From the NCBI GenBank assembly GCA_036260805.1, contig DATALZ010000018.1, forward strand, positions 49,057 through 113,056: a stretch of DNA of 64,000 nucleotides. Reading direction: 5' to 3'. Shown in pieces: positions 8,671 through 17,653 of this stretch (within the stretch, counting starts at the first letter, position 1; every line of letters begins with the position of its first letter). The notes under the pieces were generated by a model that was not told the origin of the DNA, searched no databases, and was given only the letters and a program-made list of their open reading frames with translations. Source of the stretch: Thermocaproicibacter sp036260805 (lineage in GTDB: Bacteria; Bacillota; Clostridia; Oscillospirales; Acutalibacteraceae). A program made the position numbers and the translations under genes.

Positions 8671-10926
8671 CTACCGGCTGATCTCACACTTTCCGTCCCG
8701 TAATTCAAGCCGCATTTTTTGCGCCGCCATCTGCATTATTGCAGTGATATCGTGAATGCCCGCTGACGCCGGTTTGAAATTCCATGCACCAATTCTGTTC
8801 TCCGAAGGCCTCGCTCCAAGCCCGTAAGCATAGTACACGTACAGAGGAACAGCCGACCATCCGTGGCACAAACTACCCGCATTGTCAAAATCGCTTTGCC
8901 CTTTTTCGGTTTCCCAAAACGTTTGTGCACCCTGAAAAAGCATGCTGCCCCACTTGTCGGCAATCTCGTTGAAAACCCGTTCGCCGTATTTTTCAGGCCG
9001 GTTTTGAAGAAGGGCGTCATACTTAAAAATACAGTAGCTCAGGGTAATCGGCACATACCGGTTATCAAATAATTTTTCAAGTACCGCGTCTTTATTATCC
9101 TCGGGGCAAGCGCCGCAATAGACGGCAAGCGCCTGAGTCAGCTGCGCGTAATGATATTTTTTCGAGCCCTTGACATACGTGGCATAGGATAGTTTTTCAT
9201 CGTTCCAAAAACATTGATGTATGCTTTTATTTACCCTTACCGAAAGATCGTTATAATAACTCGCGTCATCTGCTTTTCCCAGAATTTTGCACAATTTACC
9301 GAACCGGTCAAGCGCAATTGAGAACAGTGCGTTCAAAGGGGCGTCGAACGTTTCCGGGATATCATGTTCCGGCAGGATTGCCCCCTCGAGTCCGTCTGCC
9401 CACTCATAAAAGTTCCAGTACCGACGGTTCGTAAAATTCGGAATCAAACCGTTGTCTTTCATTTTCCCGATAAACTGTTTGAGGAGTGCCGCACAGTATT
9501 CGAAGACTTCCGCTCCGAGCGGACGGTCTCCACTGTAAAGTACATATTCATAAACCTCAAGGAAATACATCAGGTTAAACGAGGGAATTGTGATATAAAT
9601 ATCGGACGGGGCGCATAAAGACAGCAGATTGTCATCACGTTTATTGAGCGAAAACAGCTTCAGGCTTGCCCTTGCGAACTGATACTCGCCAAACGCATAA
9701 TAGCCCAAAAGCATCTGAGTACGGCTGTCCATTGTATAAAGGGCCTGTTCCCGCCATGGGCAATCCTCATAGTGCTCGTGCATACAGAGCTTCATAGTAT
9801 CAACGCATGTTTCATAAATTTTTTGATGCAGCCGGTCAGAGATCTTGAATGGCAAAGCCTCAACAGGGTATGTTGTCGGCAGAATCCCGGCATAAAAAAG
9901 TGTGAATTTCTGCGCATGGACATGCAGCTGCAGATAACGGCAGCCAAGCCTTTTGAAGCAGCCTGTAAACTCATTCATTCCTGACTTTGTGTGAAACGTG
10001 GCCGCAAAATTGCGTCCGCCAACAAAGGTTCTGACACGCATATCGCTTAAATGTTCGCCAAAACCGATATCAACGCCTGTCGGTGTCTCTGTTTCAAGTA
10101 ATAGTTTGAGAAATCCGGCCTTCTCCTTTTCCATATCAATAACGATATAAACGCCGTCCCCCTCTGGAGCTTGAAACGCCACTCCTTTTTCACTTGGCAA
10201 CGATTGTTCTAATGACCCCGTCAACTCCGAAAACGGGCGAAAATCAAGATATGCGCGCTGCATCTTTTTACCCGTTGTTTCATTGCTGAAATTCCGGTTT
10301 TCCAAAAAGACTCCTTGTGCACAAATCTGCGCGCATACCGGTTTTTGTATTTTTAATTTCTGAACAGGCCTTTCAAACAGCTCCTTCGCTTTGCAAACTG
10401 GTACGGCCTGTTTCCATTCTTCGCCCGGTATGTATCCATCGCGCGTCCAGCCGTCATCCTGCTTTGCATCATAATGATAAGTATAGCCCAACTGCGGCGT
10501 AATTTTTTCAACCTTGCCGTTCTGATACGCATGATCCACACTGCAGCGGTTGTTCTGATCGCTTTTAGCAAGTACTCTGCCGTCTTTGGTCAGCTCATAA
10601 AGAAGCCCCGGTGCGCCCTTGCAATACACAGAAGATTCTTCTCCGTTAAAATATCCTTCTATGGTGATAGTGTTTTTACCGCTTTTGAGACAGCTGGATA
10701 CATCAAGGCTGTCATAGACCTTGTAATCCGGAAAATCGGCATACTGTCCGCAGTTTACAAAACTTCCGTTGATCCAGACCGCATAGTTACTGTCCACACT
10801 GATGAACAGCTCGGCTGTACCGGTCGGCCCGTCCAAATAAAATTCATTCAGGAACCGGATATATTGATTTTTCTGTAGTGCGCCGCCTGCCCAAATCCAG
10901 ATTGCTTCTTGAAATTTATAATTCAT
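8671..10926 (-). CDS. Alpha-L-rhamnosidase-like protein, GH78
   Basis: A 751-residue intracellular enzyme (no signal peptide). The N-terminal third is beta-sandwich: residues 35-90 (GTAELFISVDSNYAVWING, then KSGKNTITIEGYF) match the jelly-roll domain that precedes the catalytic domain in family 78. The catalytic six-hairpin (alpha/alpha) barrel starts near residue 360; the HEHYEDCPWREQALYTMDSR segment is the family's conserved acid-rich motif, followed by the FTNRRYWNFYEWADGLEG loop. A short beta domain ends the protein. The reaction is expected to be release of terminal alpha-L-rhamnose from an imported glycoside. It is divergent from the recombinase gene and transcribed alone. Some GH78 relatives act on other 6-deoxy sugars, so specificity is inferred. 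Confidence 0.82.
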   Translation of the reverse strand: MNYKFQEAIWIWAGGALQKNQYIRFLNEFYLDGPTGTAELFISVDSNYAVWINGSFVNCGQYADFPDYKVYDSLDVSSCLKSGKNTITIEGYFNGEESSVYCKGAPGLLYELTKDGRVLAKSDQNNRCSVDHAYQNGKVEKITPQLGYTYHYDAKQDDGWTRDGYIPGEEWKQAVPVCKAKELFERPVQKLKIQKPVCAQICAQGVFLENRNFSNETTGKKMQRAYLDFRPFSELTGSLEQSLPSEKGVAFQAPEGDGVYIVIDMEKEKAGFLKLLLETETPTGVDIGFGEHLSDMRVRTFVGGRNFAATFHTKSGMNEFTGCFKRLGCRYLQLHVHAQKFTLFYAGILPTTYPVEALPFKISDRLHQKIYETCVDTMKLCMHEHYEDCPWREQALYTMDSRTQMLLGYYAFGEYQFARASLKLFSLNKRDDNLLSLCAPSDIYITIPSFNLMYFLEVYEYVLYSGDRPLGAEVFEYCAALLKQFIGKMKDNGLIPNFTNRRYWNFYEWADGLEGAILPEHDIPETFDAPLNALFSIALDRFGKLCKILGKADDASYYNDLSVRVNKSIHQCFWNDEKLSYATYVKGSKKYHYAQLTQALAVYCGACPEDNKDAVLEKLFDNRYVPITLSYCIFKYDALLQNRPEKYGERVFNEIADKWGSMLFQGAQTFWETEKGQSDFDNAGSLCHGWSAVPLYVYYAYGLGARPSENRIGAWNFKPASAGIHDITAIMQMAAQKMRLELRDGKCEISR

Positions 10927-11502
10927 ATGATAGCCTGTCCTTTTATAAATCGTCTATTTCTCTGCACAAAATTGATGATTTTCTCATTTTTAAATTAGAT
11001 TTTTTAATAATGGATTTACCCGAAATTCCCGCTGCCTTCGCGACAATAAATCCGATAATCAATTATATTTTTGCAATCGAAATGCTTTTGCTATGTTACA
11101 TCATAAATTTTATGCAGTCAATACTTGTGATATTTGATTTCGGAACGCAAGGGGTGTTGACCACAAGGATATCAAAAACGATTCTGACCATCTTATGCAT
11201 GTCCTATGGACTTTCCTTTGGTGCGTTTTTGCTAGTAATAAAATCAAGTTGTAAGCGGCCGCTGTAGGCACCCGGACATCTCTGCAGCAGATTAGGGAAA
11301 CCGCGGCTAGACATATACATCCCTCGCAGTGTTCGATTGTTGCTGATTATATTTTGACTTTTAATTGAGGTGTGCAGAAATTGAATTTATATTAAACAGA
11401 AAATCAACATATTCTTTATAGCATTACTTTTTCTTTGTGTTACTATTGATGCTCTTATTCACCTATATGCTTTATTTGTTCAATATAAGGCAGGCATCTG
11501 CA
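10927..11502. other. AT-rich divergent gap before the recombinase gene
   Basis: A 576-bp stretch with no supported gene. It must contain the leftward promoter of the GH78 gene and the rightward promoter of the recombinase. A 129-residue open frame at 10878-11267 starts inside the GH78 gene on the opposite strand, has no ribosome site, and resembles nothing I know. No 5' half of sigK is present here. Around 11405-11450 the plus strand is T-rich and could hold the recombinase promoter, but no consensus is clear. Confidence 0.4.
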
Positions 11503-13170
11503 ATGAAATTTGCAATCTATTCAAGAAAGTCAAAATTCACCGGCAAGGGTGAGAGTATTGAAAATCAAATTGAACTATGCAAACAATACATACAGCTGCA
11601 GTTCAAAGACGTATCCGACAAAGATGTACTCATCTATGAAGATGAAGGGTTTTCAGGTGGAAATATAGACCGACCTCAATTTAAAAATATGCTTACAGAT
11701 GCCAAAGAAAAACGGTTCTCCGCCTTGATTTGTTACCGGCTTGACCGTATCAGCCGTAATATCGGAGATTTCGCCAAACTGATTGAACAACTGAACTCAC
11801 TGTCTATATCGTTCATTTCGATTCGGGAACAGTTCGACACCAATTCCCCTATGGGACGCGCCATGATGTATATTGCATCCGTGTTTTCACAACTGGAACG
11901 GGAAACGACTGCAGAGCGAATTCGAGATAATATGCAGGAACTTGCTAAAACGGGCCGTTGGCTGGGTGGAACAACACCCACGGGCTATTGTTCCCAACCA
12001 GTCGAAAAAGTTACGATAGACGGTCGTACACGCAAAGCCTATCGGCTTGTTTTCCAGCCTACTGAGATAGAAACAGTTAAACTGATCTATCAAAAATTTC
12101 TAGAAACCAATTCTCTGACGAAAGTGGAAACTTATCTCATCCAGAACAATATCCGGTCAAAAACAGGAAAACGCTATACCCGTTTTACAATTAAAAGTAT
12201 TCTTGAAAACCCGGTTTATTTAATTGCAGACTCGGATGCCTACCGCTATTTTACGGATTCCGGCGTAGAGCTTTGCGCAGAACAAAAAGATTTTGACGGT
12301 AGCTGCGGGATTATGGCCTATAATAAGACTTTGCAGCAGCATGGTAAGGCAAACCGGATACGCGACATGGTGAATTGGATTGTCGCAATTGGAAGGCATC
12401 AGGGTATTATACCCGGTGTGGATTGGATTCGCGTACAAAAGTTATTGGATCAAAACAAGTCAAAATCATATCGTAAACCCAAGAGCAACACAGCGTTGCT
12501 TTCTGGATTGCTCCGTTGCGGAATCTGTGGTTCCTATATGCGCCCCAAACTTACAAAGCGAAAGAACGCTGCTGGGGAACTGATTTACACTTATTTATGT
12601 GAACTCAAAGAAAAGAGCCACGGCAAAAACTGTTCCGTTGGGAATGTTAACGGAAATATTCTGGATCAAGCAGTTTGTTCCGAGGTCAAAAAGCTTTCGG
12701 ATGATGACTCCCAGCTTTTTCAGCGGCTTCGGGTCTGTCGGCAATCCCTCGACGGCGATCCTATTAAAGTTGATACCGAATTGGAAGGCATCGCTAAATC
12801 CATTCAGGAAAACGAAAAAGCAATTTCAAACCTTGTTTCATCTCTCGCCAAAGCTCAGGAAAGTCCTGCTGTCGGGTATATCACGGAACAGATTAACAGA
12901 TTGCATGAGAAAAACAGTGCGCTGAAATCAAGGCAAGATGAACTGAAACGTCTGACCAAAACACAGCTTTTGTCGGACGAACAGATTGACATTATAAAAA
13001 ATGTCCTGCGGTTCTTTTCATCGGCGTTTGACAGTATGTCAGTGGAAGAGAAGCGGAATGCACTGCGGACTTTTATTGATAAAATTGTCTGGGACGGAGA
13101 AAACATCAACATTTATTTCTTTGGAACCGGTACAGCAAACAGTATTCCGCAGCGTACGGATAGCAAATGA
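11503..13170 (+). CDS. Large serine recombinase, SpoIVCA/skin-element excisionase type
   Basis: A 555-residue site-specific recombinase. I take the ATG at 11503 (MKFAIYSRKSKFTGKG) since it opens the resolvase domain exactly; the frame stays open back to 11437 but those residues are hydrophobic and foreign to the family. Domains: catalytic resolvase domain, residues 1-150, with the YSRKS motif (nucleophile Ser10) and CYRLDRISRN; recombinase domain about 160-290; a Cys4 zinc ribbon about 340-395 (CGICGSYMRPK ... YLCELK ... GKNCSVGN); and a coiled coil about 425-490. Its last two codons and stop overlap the first bases of a sigK 3' segment in another frame. That placement, and the closeness to clostridial recombinases of this type, suggests it excises the element that splits sigK. 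It is expected to act in the mother cell during sporulation. Confidence 0.92.
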   Translation: MKFAIYSRKSKFTGKGESIENQIELCKQYIQLQFKDVSDKDVLIYEDEGFSGGNIDRPQFKNMLTDAKEKRFSALICYRLDRISRNIGDFAKLIEQLNSLSISFISIREQFDTNSPMGRAMMYIASVFSQLERETTAERIRDNMQELAKTGRWLGGTTPTGYCSQPVEKVTIDGRTRKAYRLVFQPTEIETVKLIYQKFLETNSLTKVETYLIQNNIRSKTGKRYTRFTIKSILENPVYLIADSDAYRYFTDSGVELCAEQKDFDGSCGIMAYNKTLQQHGKANRIRDMVNWIVAIGRHQGIIPGVDWIRVQKLLDQNKSKSYRKPKSNTALLSGLLRCGICGSYMRPKLTKRKNAAGELIYTYLCELKEKSHGKNCSVGNVNGNILDQAVCSEVKKLSDDDSQLFQRLRVCRQSLDGDPIKVDTELEGIAKSIQENEKAISNLVSSLAKAQESPAVGYITEQINRLHEKNSALKSRQDELKRLTKTQLLSDEQIDIIKNVLRFFSSAFDSMSVEEKRNALRTFIDKIVWDGENINIYFFGTGTANSIPQRTDSK

Positions 13171-13186
13171 AGTCCTTATGTATTTT
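13157..13186 (+). other. Candidate recombination (att) site inside sigK
   Basis: At 13166-13170 the bases AATGA are shared by the stop codon of the recombinase gene and the Asn-Glu codons of the sigK segment (reading A-N-E-V-L-M-Y-F). In Bacillus subtilis the two halves of sigK are, to my knowledge, joined at a 5-bp AATGA repeat in the same part of the gene. The partner site would sit at the end of the sigK 5' half, which is not in this window. Confidence 0.6.
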
Positions 13187-13522
13187 CGCTCATCCCGAAA
13201 AAATGCGCAGGATATCTCAATTAACGAGCCGATCGATACCGATAAGGACGGCAATGCACTTACCCTGATGGACATCATGGCAACGGAAGACAATATTCTG
13301 GAAAACCTAGACAGCAAAATAAAGTCAGAACAGCTCCGAAAATACATAAACGAAGTCCTTTCACCGCGTGAACGGGTCATTATCCAGCTTCGCTATGGGC
13401 TTGATGGAAGCAAGCCGCTGACTCAGCGCGAAGTTGCACAAAAATTGGGGATTTCACGTTCTTACGTTTCCCGCATTGAAAAAAAGTCTCTGTCTACCCT
13501 TTACCGCAGATTCAATAAATAA
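13166..13522 (+). CDS. sigK: 3' segment of the sporulation sigma factor K gene (split sigK)
   Basis: About 118 codons of a sigma-70 factor lacking its start and regions 1-2. The frame runs from the end of the recombinase gene, with no ribosome site or start of its own. ANEVLMYFRS matches the end of region 2 of sigma-E/sigma-K factors; ISINEPIDTDKDGNALTLMDIM matches the K-type linker (DPIGTDKEGNEITLIDIL). Region 4 follows: LSPRERVIIQLRYGLDG, then the helix-turn-helix TQREVAQKLGISRSYVSRIE, which is nearly identical to sigma-K. After excision of the upstream DNA this piece would be fused in frame to the 5' half and give active SigK, which directs late mother-cell genes. It cannot work as it stands. 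Alternatively it is a fossil, if the 5' half has been lost. Confidence 0.85.
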   Translation, partial: NEVLMYFRSSRKNAQDISINEPIDTDKDGNALTLMDIMATEDNILENLDSKIKSEQLRKYINEVLSPRERVIIQLRYGLDGSKPLTQREVAQKLGISRSYVSRIEKKSLSTLYRRFNK

Positions 13523-13631
13523 TTAAAGTACTGGAGCCTTTCTGCGCCCAGTCTTTATGTCCTTGGTGCTAAGAAAACAGTCTTTTCAGTCAGACGGCCT
13601 TCTTCGAGTTTTTCCATAGATACATGCAGAT

Positions 13632-13666
13632 AACGGCGGCAGGAAGAAAATCTTCCTGCCGCCGTT
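13632..13666. terminator. Strong palindromic hairpin, terminator-like
   Basis: Arms 13632-13647 and 13651-13666 form a perfect 16-bp GC-rich stem with an AAA loop, between the converging sigK segment and the isomerase gene. There is no long T-run on either side, so it may act by stem strength or as a transcript-end stabiliser. Confidence 0.7.
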
Positions 13667-13718
13667 CTATAGATGCTTATTTCAGGACACGCCTGATTTC
13701 TGCTGAAACTGCGGAGCA

Positions 13719-15209
13719 TTATTTTGCAAATGGGTTTTCCGTTTTATAGAGCATGCCTTTCGGCTTGTTAAACGCAATGTCCTCAATTCCAAGGTAACGG
13801 AAAAGGGTAAACAAAGCTGCACCTACGTGGCCGAACGCAACGGCACCATGGTGAGGATAATGTTTTTCAATCAGCACATGGCGGTAGAAACGGCCCATCT
13901 CCGGGATTGCAAAAATACCAATGCCGCCAAAGGAACGGGTCGCAACCGGCAGGACTTCACCCTCTGCTATGTATGCCTTAAGCTGAGCATCGGAAGTACT
14001 CTGCAGACGGAAGAATGTGATTTTACCCGGAGCAATATCTCCTTCCAGCGTACCGCGGGTGAAGTCCGGAGTACCTCCGTTTTCCAAGAGCCTGTTCTGG
14101 ATAAGCTGATATTTTACCGCACCTTCGGAGAGTTTGCAGAGCGGGGTATTGCCGCAGTGAAAACCCATAAAGGTATCTTTTAGCGTATAGGCGTATTTTC
14201 CCTTGATACCTTCTTCATAAAGATCTTTCGGAACACTGTTGTTGATATCCAGAAGGGTTACCGCATCCCCAGTCAGGCAGGCGCCAATGTATTCGCTCAA
14301 AGCACCGTAAATGTCGACTTCACAGGCAACCGGAATTCCACGTCCGGTCAGGCGGCTGTTTACATAGCAGGGCTCAAAGCCAAACTGTTTTGGGAACGCA
14401 GGCCAACATTTATCGGCAAACACAACATATTTGCGGGAACCTTTGTTCTGCTCGGCCCAGTCGAGAAGAGTCAATTCAAACTGTGCCATGCGAGGCAGAA
14501 GATCCGGGAACTGGTTACCTTTTACGCCAAGTTCTTTTGCCATGTCGTCCACGACGGAAGCAATTCTCTCGTCGCCTTCATGCTCTTTGTAAGCAATGAG
14601 AAGATCAAGCTCGGAATTTTCCTGAATTTCAACACCAAGGTCATACAGCGGCTGAATCGGTGCGTTGCAGGCGAAGAAATCCTGCGGGCGGGGGCCGAAC
14701 GTGATAACTTTAAGAGATTTCAGTCCGATAACCGCGCGGGCTACAGGAATGAACTCCGATATCATATCTGCAATATCCTCTGCTGTTCCAACAGGGTATT
14801 CTGGAATAACGGCCGGGATATGGCGCATGTTGAGGTTATAAGAACAATTCAGCATGCCGCAGTACGCGTCGCCTCTGCCATTGATGAGGTCTTTTCCGCT
14901 TTCTTCGGCTGCCGCGGCATACATGACCGGGCCGTCAAAAAGCTGTGCAATCTGAGTCTCCGGTGTTTCCGGGCCAAAGTTGCCGAGAAAAACAACCAGG
15001 GCATTGCAGCCTGCTTTTTTCACTTCGTCAACAGCTTTGAGCATATCCGACTCGTTTTCCACAGTGGTCTGCGCTTCGTAAATGCAAAGGTTCCTTGCCC
15101 CACAGCTTTCAGCGATTGCTTTTCTGCGTTTTTCGGACAGCGAGATAATGAAGCAGTCGCGGCTTACGGCAATAATGCCAAGCTTTACATCAGGAATATT
15201 GTTCAGCAT
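13719..15209 (-). CDS. L-fucose/L-arabinose isomerase family protein
   Basis: A 496-residue cytoplasmic protein of the FucI/AraA fold family, which converts aldoses to ketoses with a Mn2+ ion. Seen: an N-terminal Rossmann-like half (KLGIIAVSRDCFIISLSEKRR; NALVVFLGNFGPETPE), the central ITFGPRPQDFFACNAPI segment, and the C-terminal catalytic region with CEVDIYGALSEYIGACL and GFHCGNTPLC. The conserved Glu/Asp/His metal ligands are likely in these C-terminal blocks (E of CEVDIYG, H of GFHCGN). It is the last gene of a LacI-DUF4867-kinase-isomerase cluster, but a 205-bp gap holding a repeat separates it from the kinase gene. Substrate is unknown: arabinose, fucose, or another pentose/deoxyhexose are possible. 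Confidence 0.82.
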   Translation of the reverse strand: MLNNIPDVKLGIIAVSRDCFIISLSEKRRKAIAESCGARNLCIYEAQTTVENESDMLKAVDEVKKAGCNALVVFLGNFGPETPETQIAQLFDGPVMYAAAAEESGKDLINGRGDAYCGMLNCSYNLNMRHIPAVIPEYPVGTAEDIADMISEFIPVARAVIGLKSLKVITFGPRPQDFFACNAPIQPLYDLGVEIQENSELDLLIAYKEHEGDERIASVVDDMAKELGVKGNQFPDLLPRMAQFELTLLDWAEQNKGSRKYVVFADKCWPAFPKQFGFEPCYVNSRLTGRGIPVACEVDIYGALSEYIGACLTGDAVTLLDINNSVPKDLYEEGIKGKYAYTLKDTFMGFHCGNTPLCKLSEGAVKYQLIQNRLLENGGTPDFTRGTLEGDIAPGKITFFRLQSTSDAQLKAYIAEGEVLPVATRSFGGIGIFAIPEMGRFYRHVLIEKHYPHHGAVAFGHVGAALFTLFRYLGIEDIAFNKPKGMLYKTENPFAK

Positions 15210-15319
15210 ATTGTTTCTCCTTTTTCAGGTATAACCTGATTAATTTTCAATTTAATTTTTCTCAGTAAACCAGTCGTTTAAATACAGAAATCTCTTGCTC
15301 TACTCGTCGATATTAACTA

Positions 15320-15383
15320 GCATTTCCAGTTTAATTGTTGAGTTGGTTGTGTTCGTCTCGCAGTCTGATATGGAATTGCTGTA
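15320..15383. repeat. Short interspersed repeat, copy 1 (without hairpin insert)
   Basis: This 64-bp stretch matches 37054-37152 over its whole length, apart from about 35 bp missing in the middle. Shared blocks include GCATTTCCAG, TTGTTGAGTTGG, TGTGTTC, TCTCGC-GTCTGA-ATGGAAT and GCTGTA at the end. It sits between the FGGY kinase and isomerase genes. Confidence 0.65.
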
Positions 15384-15414
15384 GGCACAGTAGAATAAGT
15401 TCCAGACGAAGCCG

Positions 15415-16929
15415 TTAGAAACTCCACTTCAGGGCAGAGTAGAATCTTACATATTTTTCATACTGCGCGGCATACAGCGGAACATTCGCTGCAACGGGTT
15501 CCGTCTTGCTTTCCGGGCAGATAAGCGGCACAGTTGCTTCGAGGTTCGGCCAGATTCCTGCTGTTACGCCAGCCGCAAGCGCCGCTCCGAATGAACCGCC
15601 CTCTGCGCTGCCGTAAACGGTACGCACAGGAAGATTAAACGTATCGGCGAAGATCTGCCGCCAAATCGGGCTGTTCGCACCGCCGCCGGCAAGTACGATT
15701 TCGTCCGAAGATGCGTCCGGATTTACACTCATGATCAGGTCATAAACCTGCTTGAGGGAGAACGCCACGCCTTCCATAACCGCCCGGGCAAAATGTCCTT
15801 TGCTGTGCCGTGATGTGATTCCAAGGAACGCTCCCTTTGCGCTCGGGTCGTTCAGTGGGGCGCGTTCACCGGTCAGGTACGGCAGGAACACAAGGCCTTC
15901 GGAACAGGGCGCAACTGCCGCAGCCTCATCATCCAACAGGCGAAACGCACTGACGCCCTCGGTTTTTGCACGCGATGTTTCGTAGTCTCCCAGAGCATTG
16001 CGGAACCACTGGTAGGAGCCTGCCGCAGCAAGCGTTACTCCCATCGCGTTGTATGTTCCCGGTGCGTTGCCGCAGAAAACCTGCAGCATACCATTGGGAT
16101 TCGGCATAAATGACGCAAGACCCATTGCAACTACACCGGAAGTGCCAAGCGTCACTCCGACTCTGCCCGGTTTGATGAGCCCCAATCCGGTAGTGGAAAT
16201 TACCGCGTCCCCGCCGCCGCCTGCAACAACGGTTCCTTCCGGGATACCGGTCTCCGCAGCGGCTTCCTTTGTAATGTGACCCACAGCCTCGGTGGATTCC
16301 ACTGCATTGGCGAAGAATTCGGGGTCGAGCCCGATTTTACGGATGAAATCGACCGCCCATCTACGCTCTTTTACGTTATACAGGCCCGTACCGGACGCAT
16401 CGGAAACATCCGTTGCGATTACGCCGGACAGTCTGTACCGGATATAATCCTTTGGATTAATGATATATTCTGTCCTTGCATAATTCTCGGGCTCGTTTTC
16501 CTTCATCCAGAGAATTTTTCCGCCGGTGTATCCTGTAAGCATTCGATTGTTTGTTATGTTGAGAAGAGATTCCAGACCCCCGGCAGCCTCGGTAATTTCA
16601 GCGCACTGCTTTTCCGTGCGCTGGTCATTCCAAAGGATCGCCCTGCGGATTACTTTCAGGTTTTCATCGAGCGCAACCATTCCGTGCATCTGGCCGGAAA
16701 AACCAACCGCACCGATTGTTTTACCTTCAAGGGAAGCTGCAATTCTTTTCAGTCCCCGGACTACTCCATTCCACCAGTCTTCCGGTTCCTGTTCAGACCA
16801 GCCTTCCTGAGGTGCGTAGCACGGGTATTCTTCCACAACGGAACCCAAAATTTTGCCGGTTTCATCCAGTGCCAGAATTTTGCATCCCGATGTTCCCACA
16901 TCAATTCCTAAAACACACTTTCCGTTCAT
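15415..16929 (-). CDS. xylB: FGGY-family carbohydrate kinase, xylulokinase-like
   Basis: A 504-residue cytoplasmic sugar kinase of the FGGY (ASKHA) fold. The start is the ATG at 16927-16929 behind TAAGGAGG; an upstream extension in the same frame overlaps the preceding gene and is rejected. Motifs: the phosphate-1 loop LGIDVGTSGCKILALDETG at residues 5-23; GFSGQMHGMVALD near residue 75 (typical of xylulokinase); RAILWNDQRT; the phosphate-2 loop GVTLGTSGVVAMG near 255; and the adenosine motif IVLAGGGANSPIWRQIFAD near 425. It lies 11 bases after the DUF4867 gene in the same operon and should phosphorylate the ketose made by the isomerase. XylB is the closest recognised member, but ribulose or fuculose kinases are related, so the substrate is inferred. 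Confidence 0.85.
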   Translation of the reverse strand: MNGKCVLGIDVGTSGCKILALDETGKILGSVVEEYPCYAPQEGWSEQEPEDWWNGVVRGLKRIAASLEGKTIGAVGFSGQMHGMVALDENLKVIRRAILWNDQRTEKQCAEITEAAGGLESLLNITNNRMLTGYTGGKILWMKENEPENYARTEYIINPKDYIRYRLSGVIATDVSDASGTGLYNVKERRWAVDFIRKIGLDPEFFANAVESTEAVGHITKEAAAETGIPEGTVVAGGGGDAVISTTGLGLIKPGRVGVTLGTSGVVAMGLASFMPNPNGMLQVFCGNAPGTYNAMGVTLAAAGSYQWFRNALGDYETSRAKTEGVSAFRLLDDEAAAVAPCSEGLVFLPYLTGERAPLNDPSAKGAFLGITSRHSKGHFARAVMEGVAFSLKQVYDLIMSVNPDASSDEIVLAGGGANSPIWRQIFADTFNLPVRTVYGSAEGGSFGAALAAGVTAGIWPNLEATVPLICPESKTEPVAANVPLYAAQYEKYVRFYSALKWSF

Positions 16930-16940
16930 ATTGTGCCTCC

Positions 16941-17579
16941 TTACTCTATTGTGATGTTTTCGCCTTTCAGTCCCACAAAAGCTCCATCCTTTTCCAGTCC
17001 GGATTCGGGATGTGCAATCAGCCATTTGTTTGCTGCAAAAAGGAGTTTTGATTCCAGTTCCTTTTTCGGCTCTGCCTTAAGCGGTTCATTTGTTCCGCGG
17101 GGAAGAATAATCGCGTTACGGAAGCCTTTTACCCCACTGCTGCAGGGGGCAAAATGCAATGTAGTGGCATACATTTCCACCATCGTGCCGGCAGGCACAA
17201 GAAACGCTTCCACCAGAGACGTGTCGTATGTATAATCTTCCGGGTCTACATCCTGCAAAGAGCCGAACAAAAGGACCATGTCATCTGTACAAATATTGAT
17301 TTCGGAGGAACGGTGATACTCCAGAGCATTCAGCTTGTGGTTAACGCCGTTGCAGTAGCCTATTTGAATTGGCAGTTCTCCGAATTCACGGCTGCACAGC
17401 TCGGAAAAGATGCTCAGTTTTTCCAGTTCTGCATCAGATGCAACATAGATTGTACCGTCCTTTGGGAACGTGGTTTTCCTGAGTGTTTGAAGAAGTTCCG
17501 CAGAATCAAAGCCTTTTACAACTCTTCCGTATCTGTGGAATTTGGGGTTGCTGACCGAATAGATTTTCATCGCAGGCAT
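16941..17579 (-). CDS. DUF4867 family protein (cupin-like, sugar-locus associated)
   Basis: A 212-residue cytoplasmic protein. The start at 17579 (MPAMKIYSVSNPKF) has GAAAGGACTG upstream at normal spacing. The sequence fits DUF4867, known mostly from gene neighbourhoods with sugar kinases and isomerases in Firmicutes. The central EAFLVPAGTMVEMYATTLHFAPC block looks like a cupin barrel strand pair with possible metal or sugar ligands (Glu and His). The likely role is sugar binding, epimerisation or mutarotation, but no activity is established to my knowledge. It sits between the LacI-family regulator gene (74 bp upstream) and the FGGY kinase (11 bp downstream), so all three are probably one transcript. 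Confidence 0.75.
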   Translation of the reverse strand: MPAMKIYSVSNPKFHRYGRVVKGFDSAELLQTLRKTTFPKDGTIYVASDAELEKLSIFSELCSREFGELPIQIGYCNGVNHKLNALEYHRSSEINICTDDMVLLFGSLQDVDPEDYTYDTSLVEAFLVPAGTMVEMYATTLHFAPCSSGVKGFRNAIILPRGTNEPLKAEPKKELESKLLFAANKWLIAHPESGLEKDGAFVGLKGENITIE

Positions 17580-17653
17580 TGAATCAGTCCTTTCAAAAAT
17601 ATATAAAACTTATTCAGAATTACAGGATAACTTTCTTTCGGAACGCATGAACT

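Noticed and set aside
8463..8708. 81-codon minus-strand frame after the GH78 gene
   Set aside because: It overlaps the GH78 coding end in another frame and contains the GH78 terminator, so it is not a gene.
10878..11267. 129-codon open frame on the plus strand before the recombinase gene
   Set aside because: It begins inside the GH78 gene on the opposite strand, lacks a ribosome site, and its product has biased hydrophobic content of AT-rich DNA with no known match.
11437..11502. GTG-initiated extension of the recombinase
   Set aside because: The extra 22 residues are hydrophobic and absent from serine recombinases, whose resolvase fold starts at the ATG at 11503. A resemblance to a sigma-K pro-sequence was considered but is too weak.
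13001..13165. Possible upstream extension and own start of the sigK segment within the recombinase gene
   Set aside because: The frame is open there, but the residues do not match sigma factors until Asn-Glu at 13166; the start is an artefact of overlap with recombinase codons.
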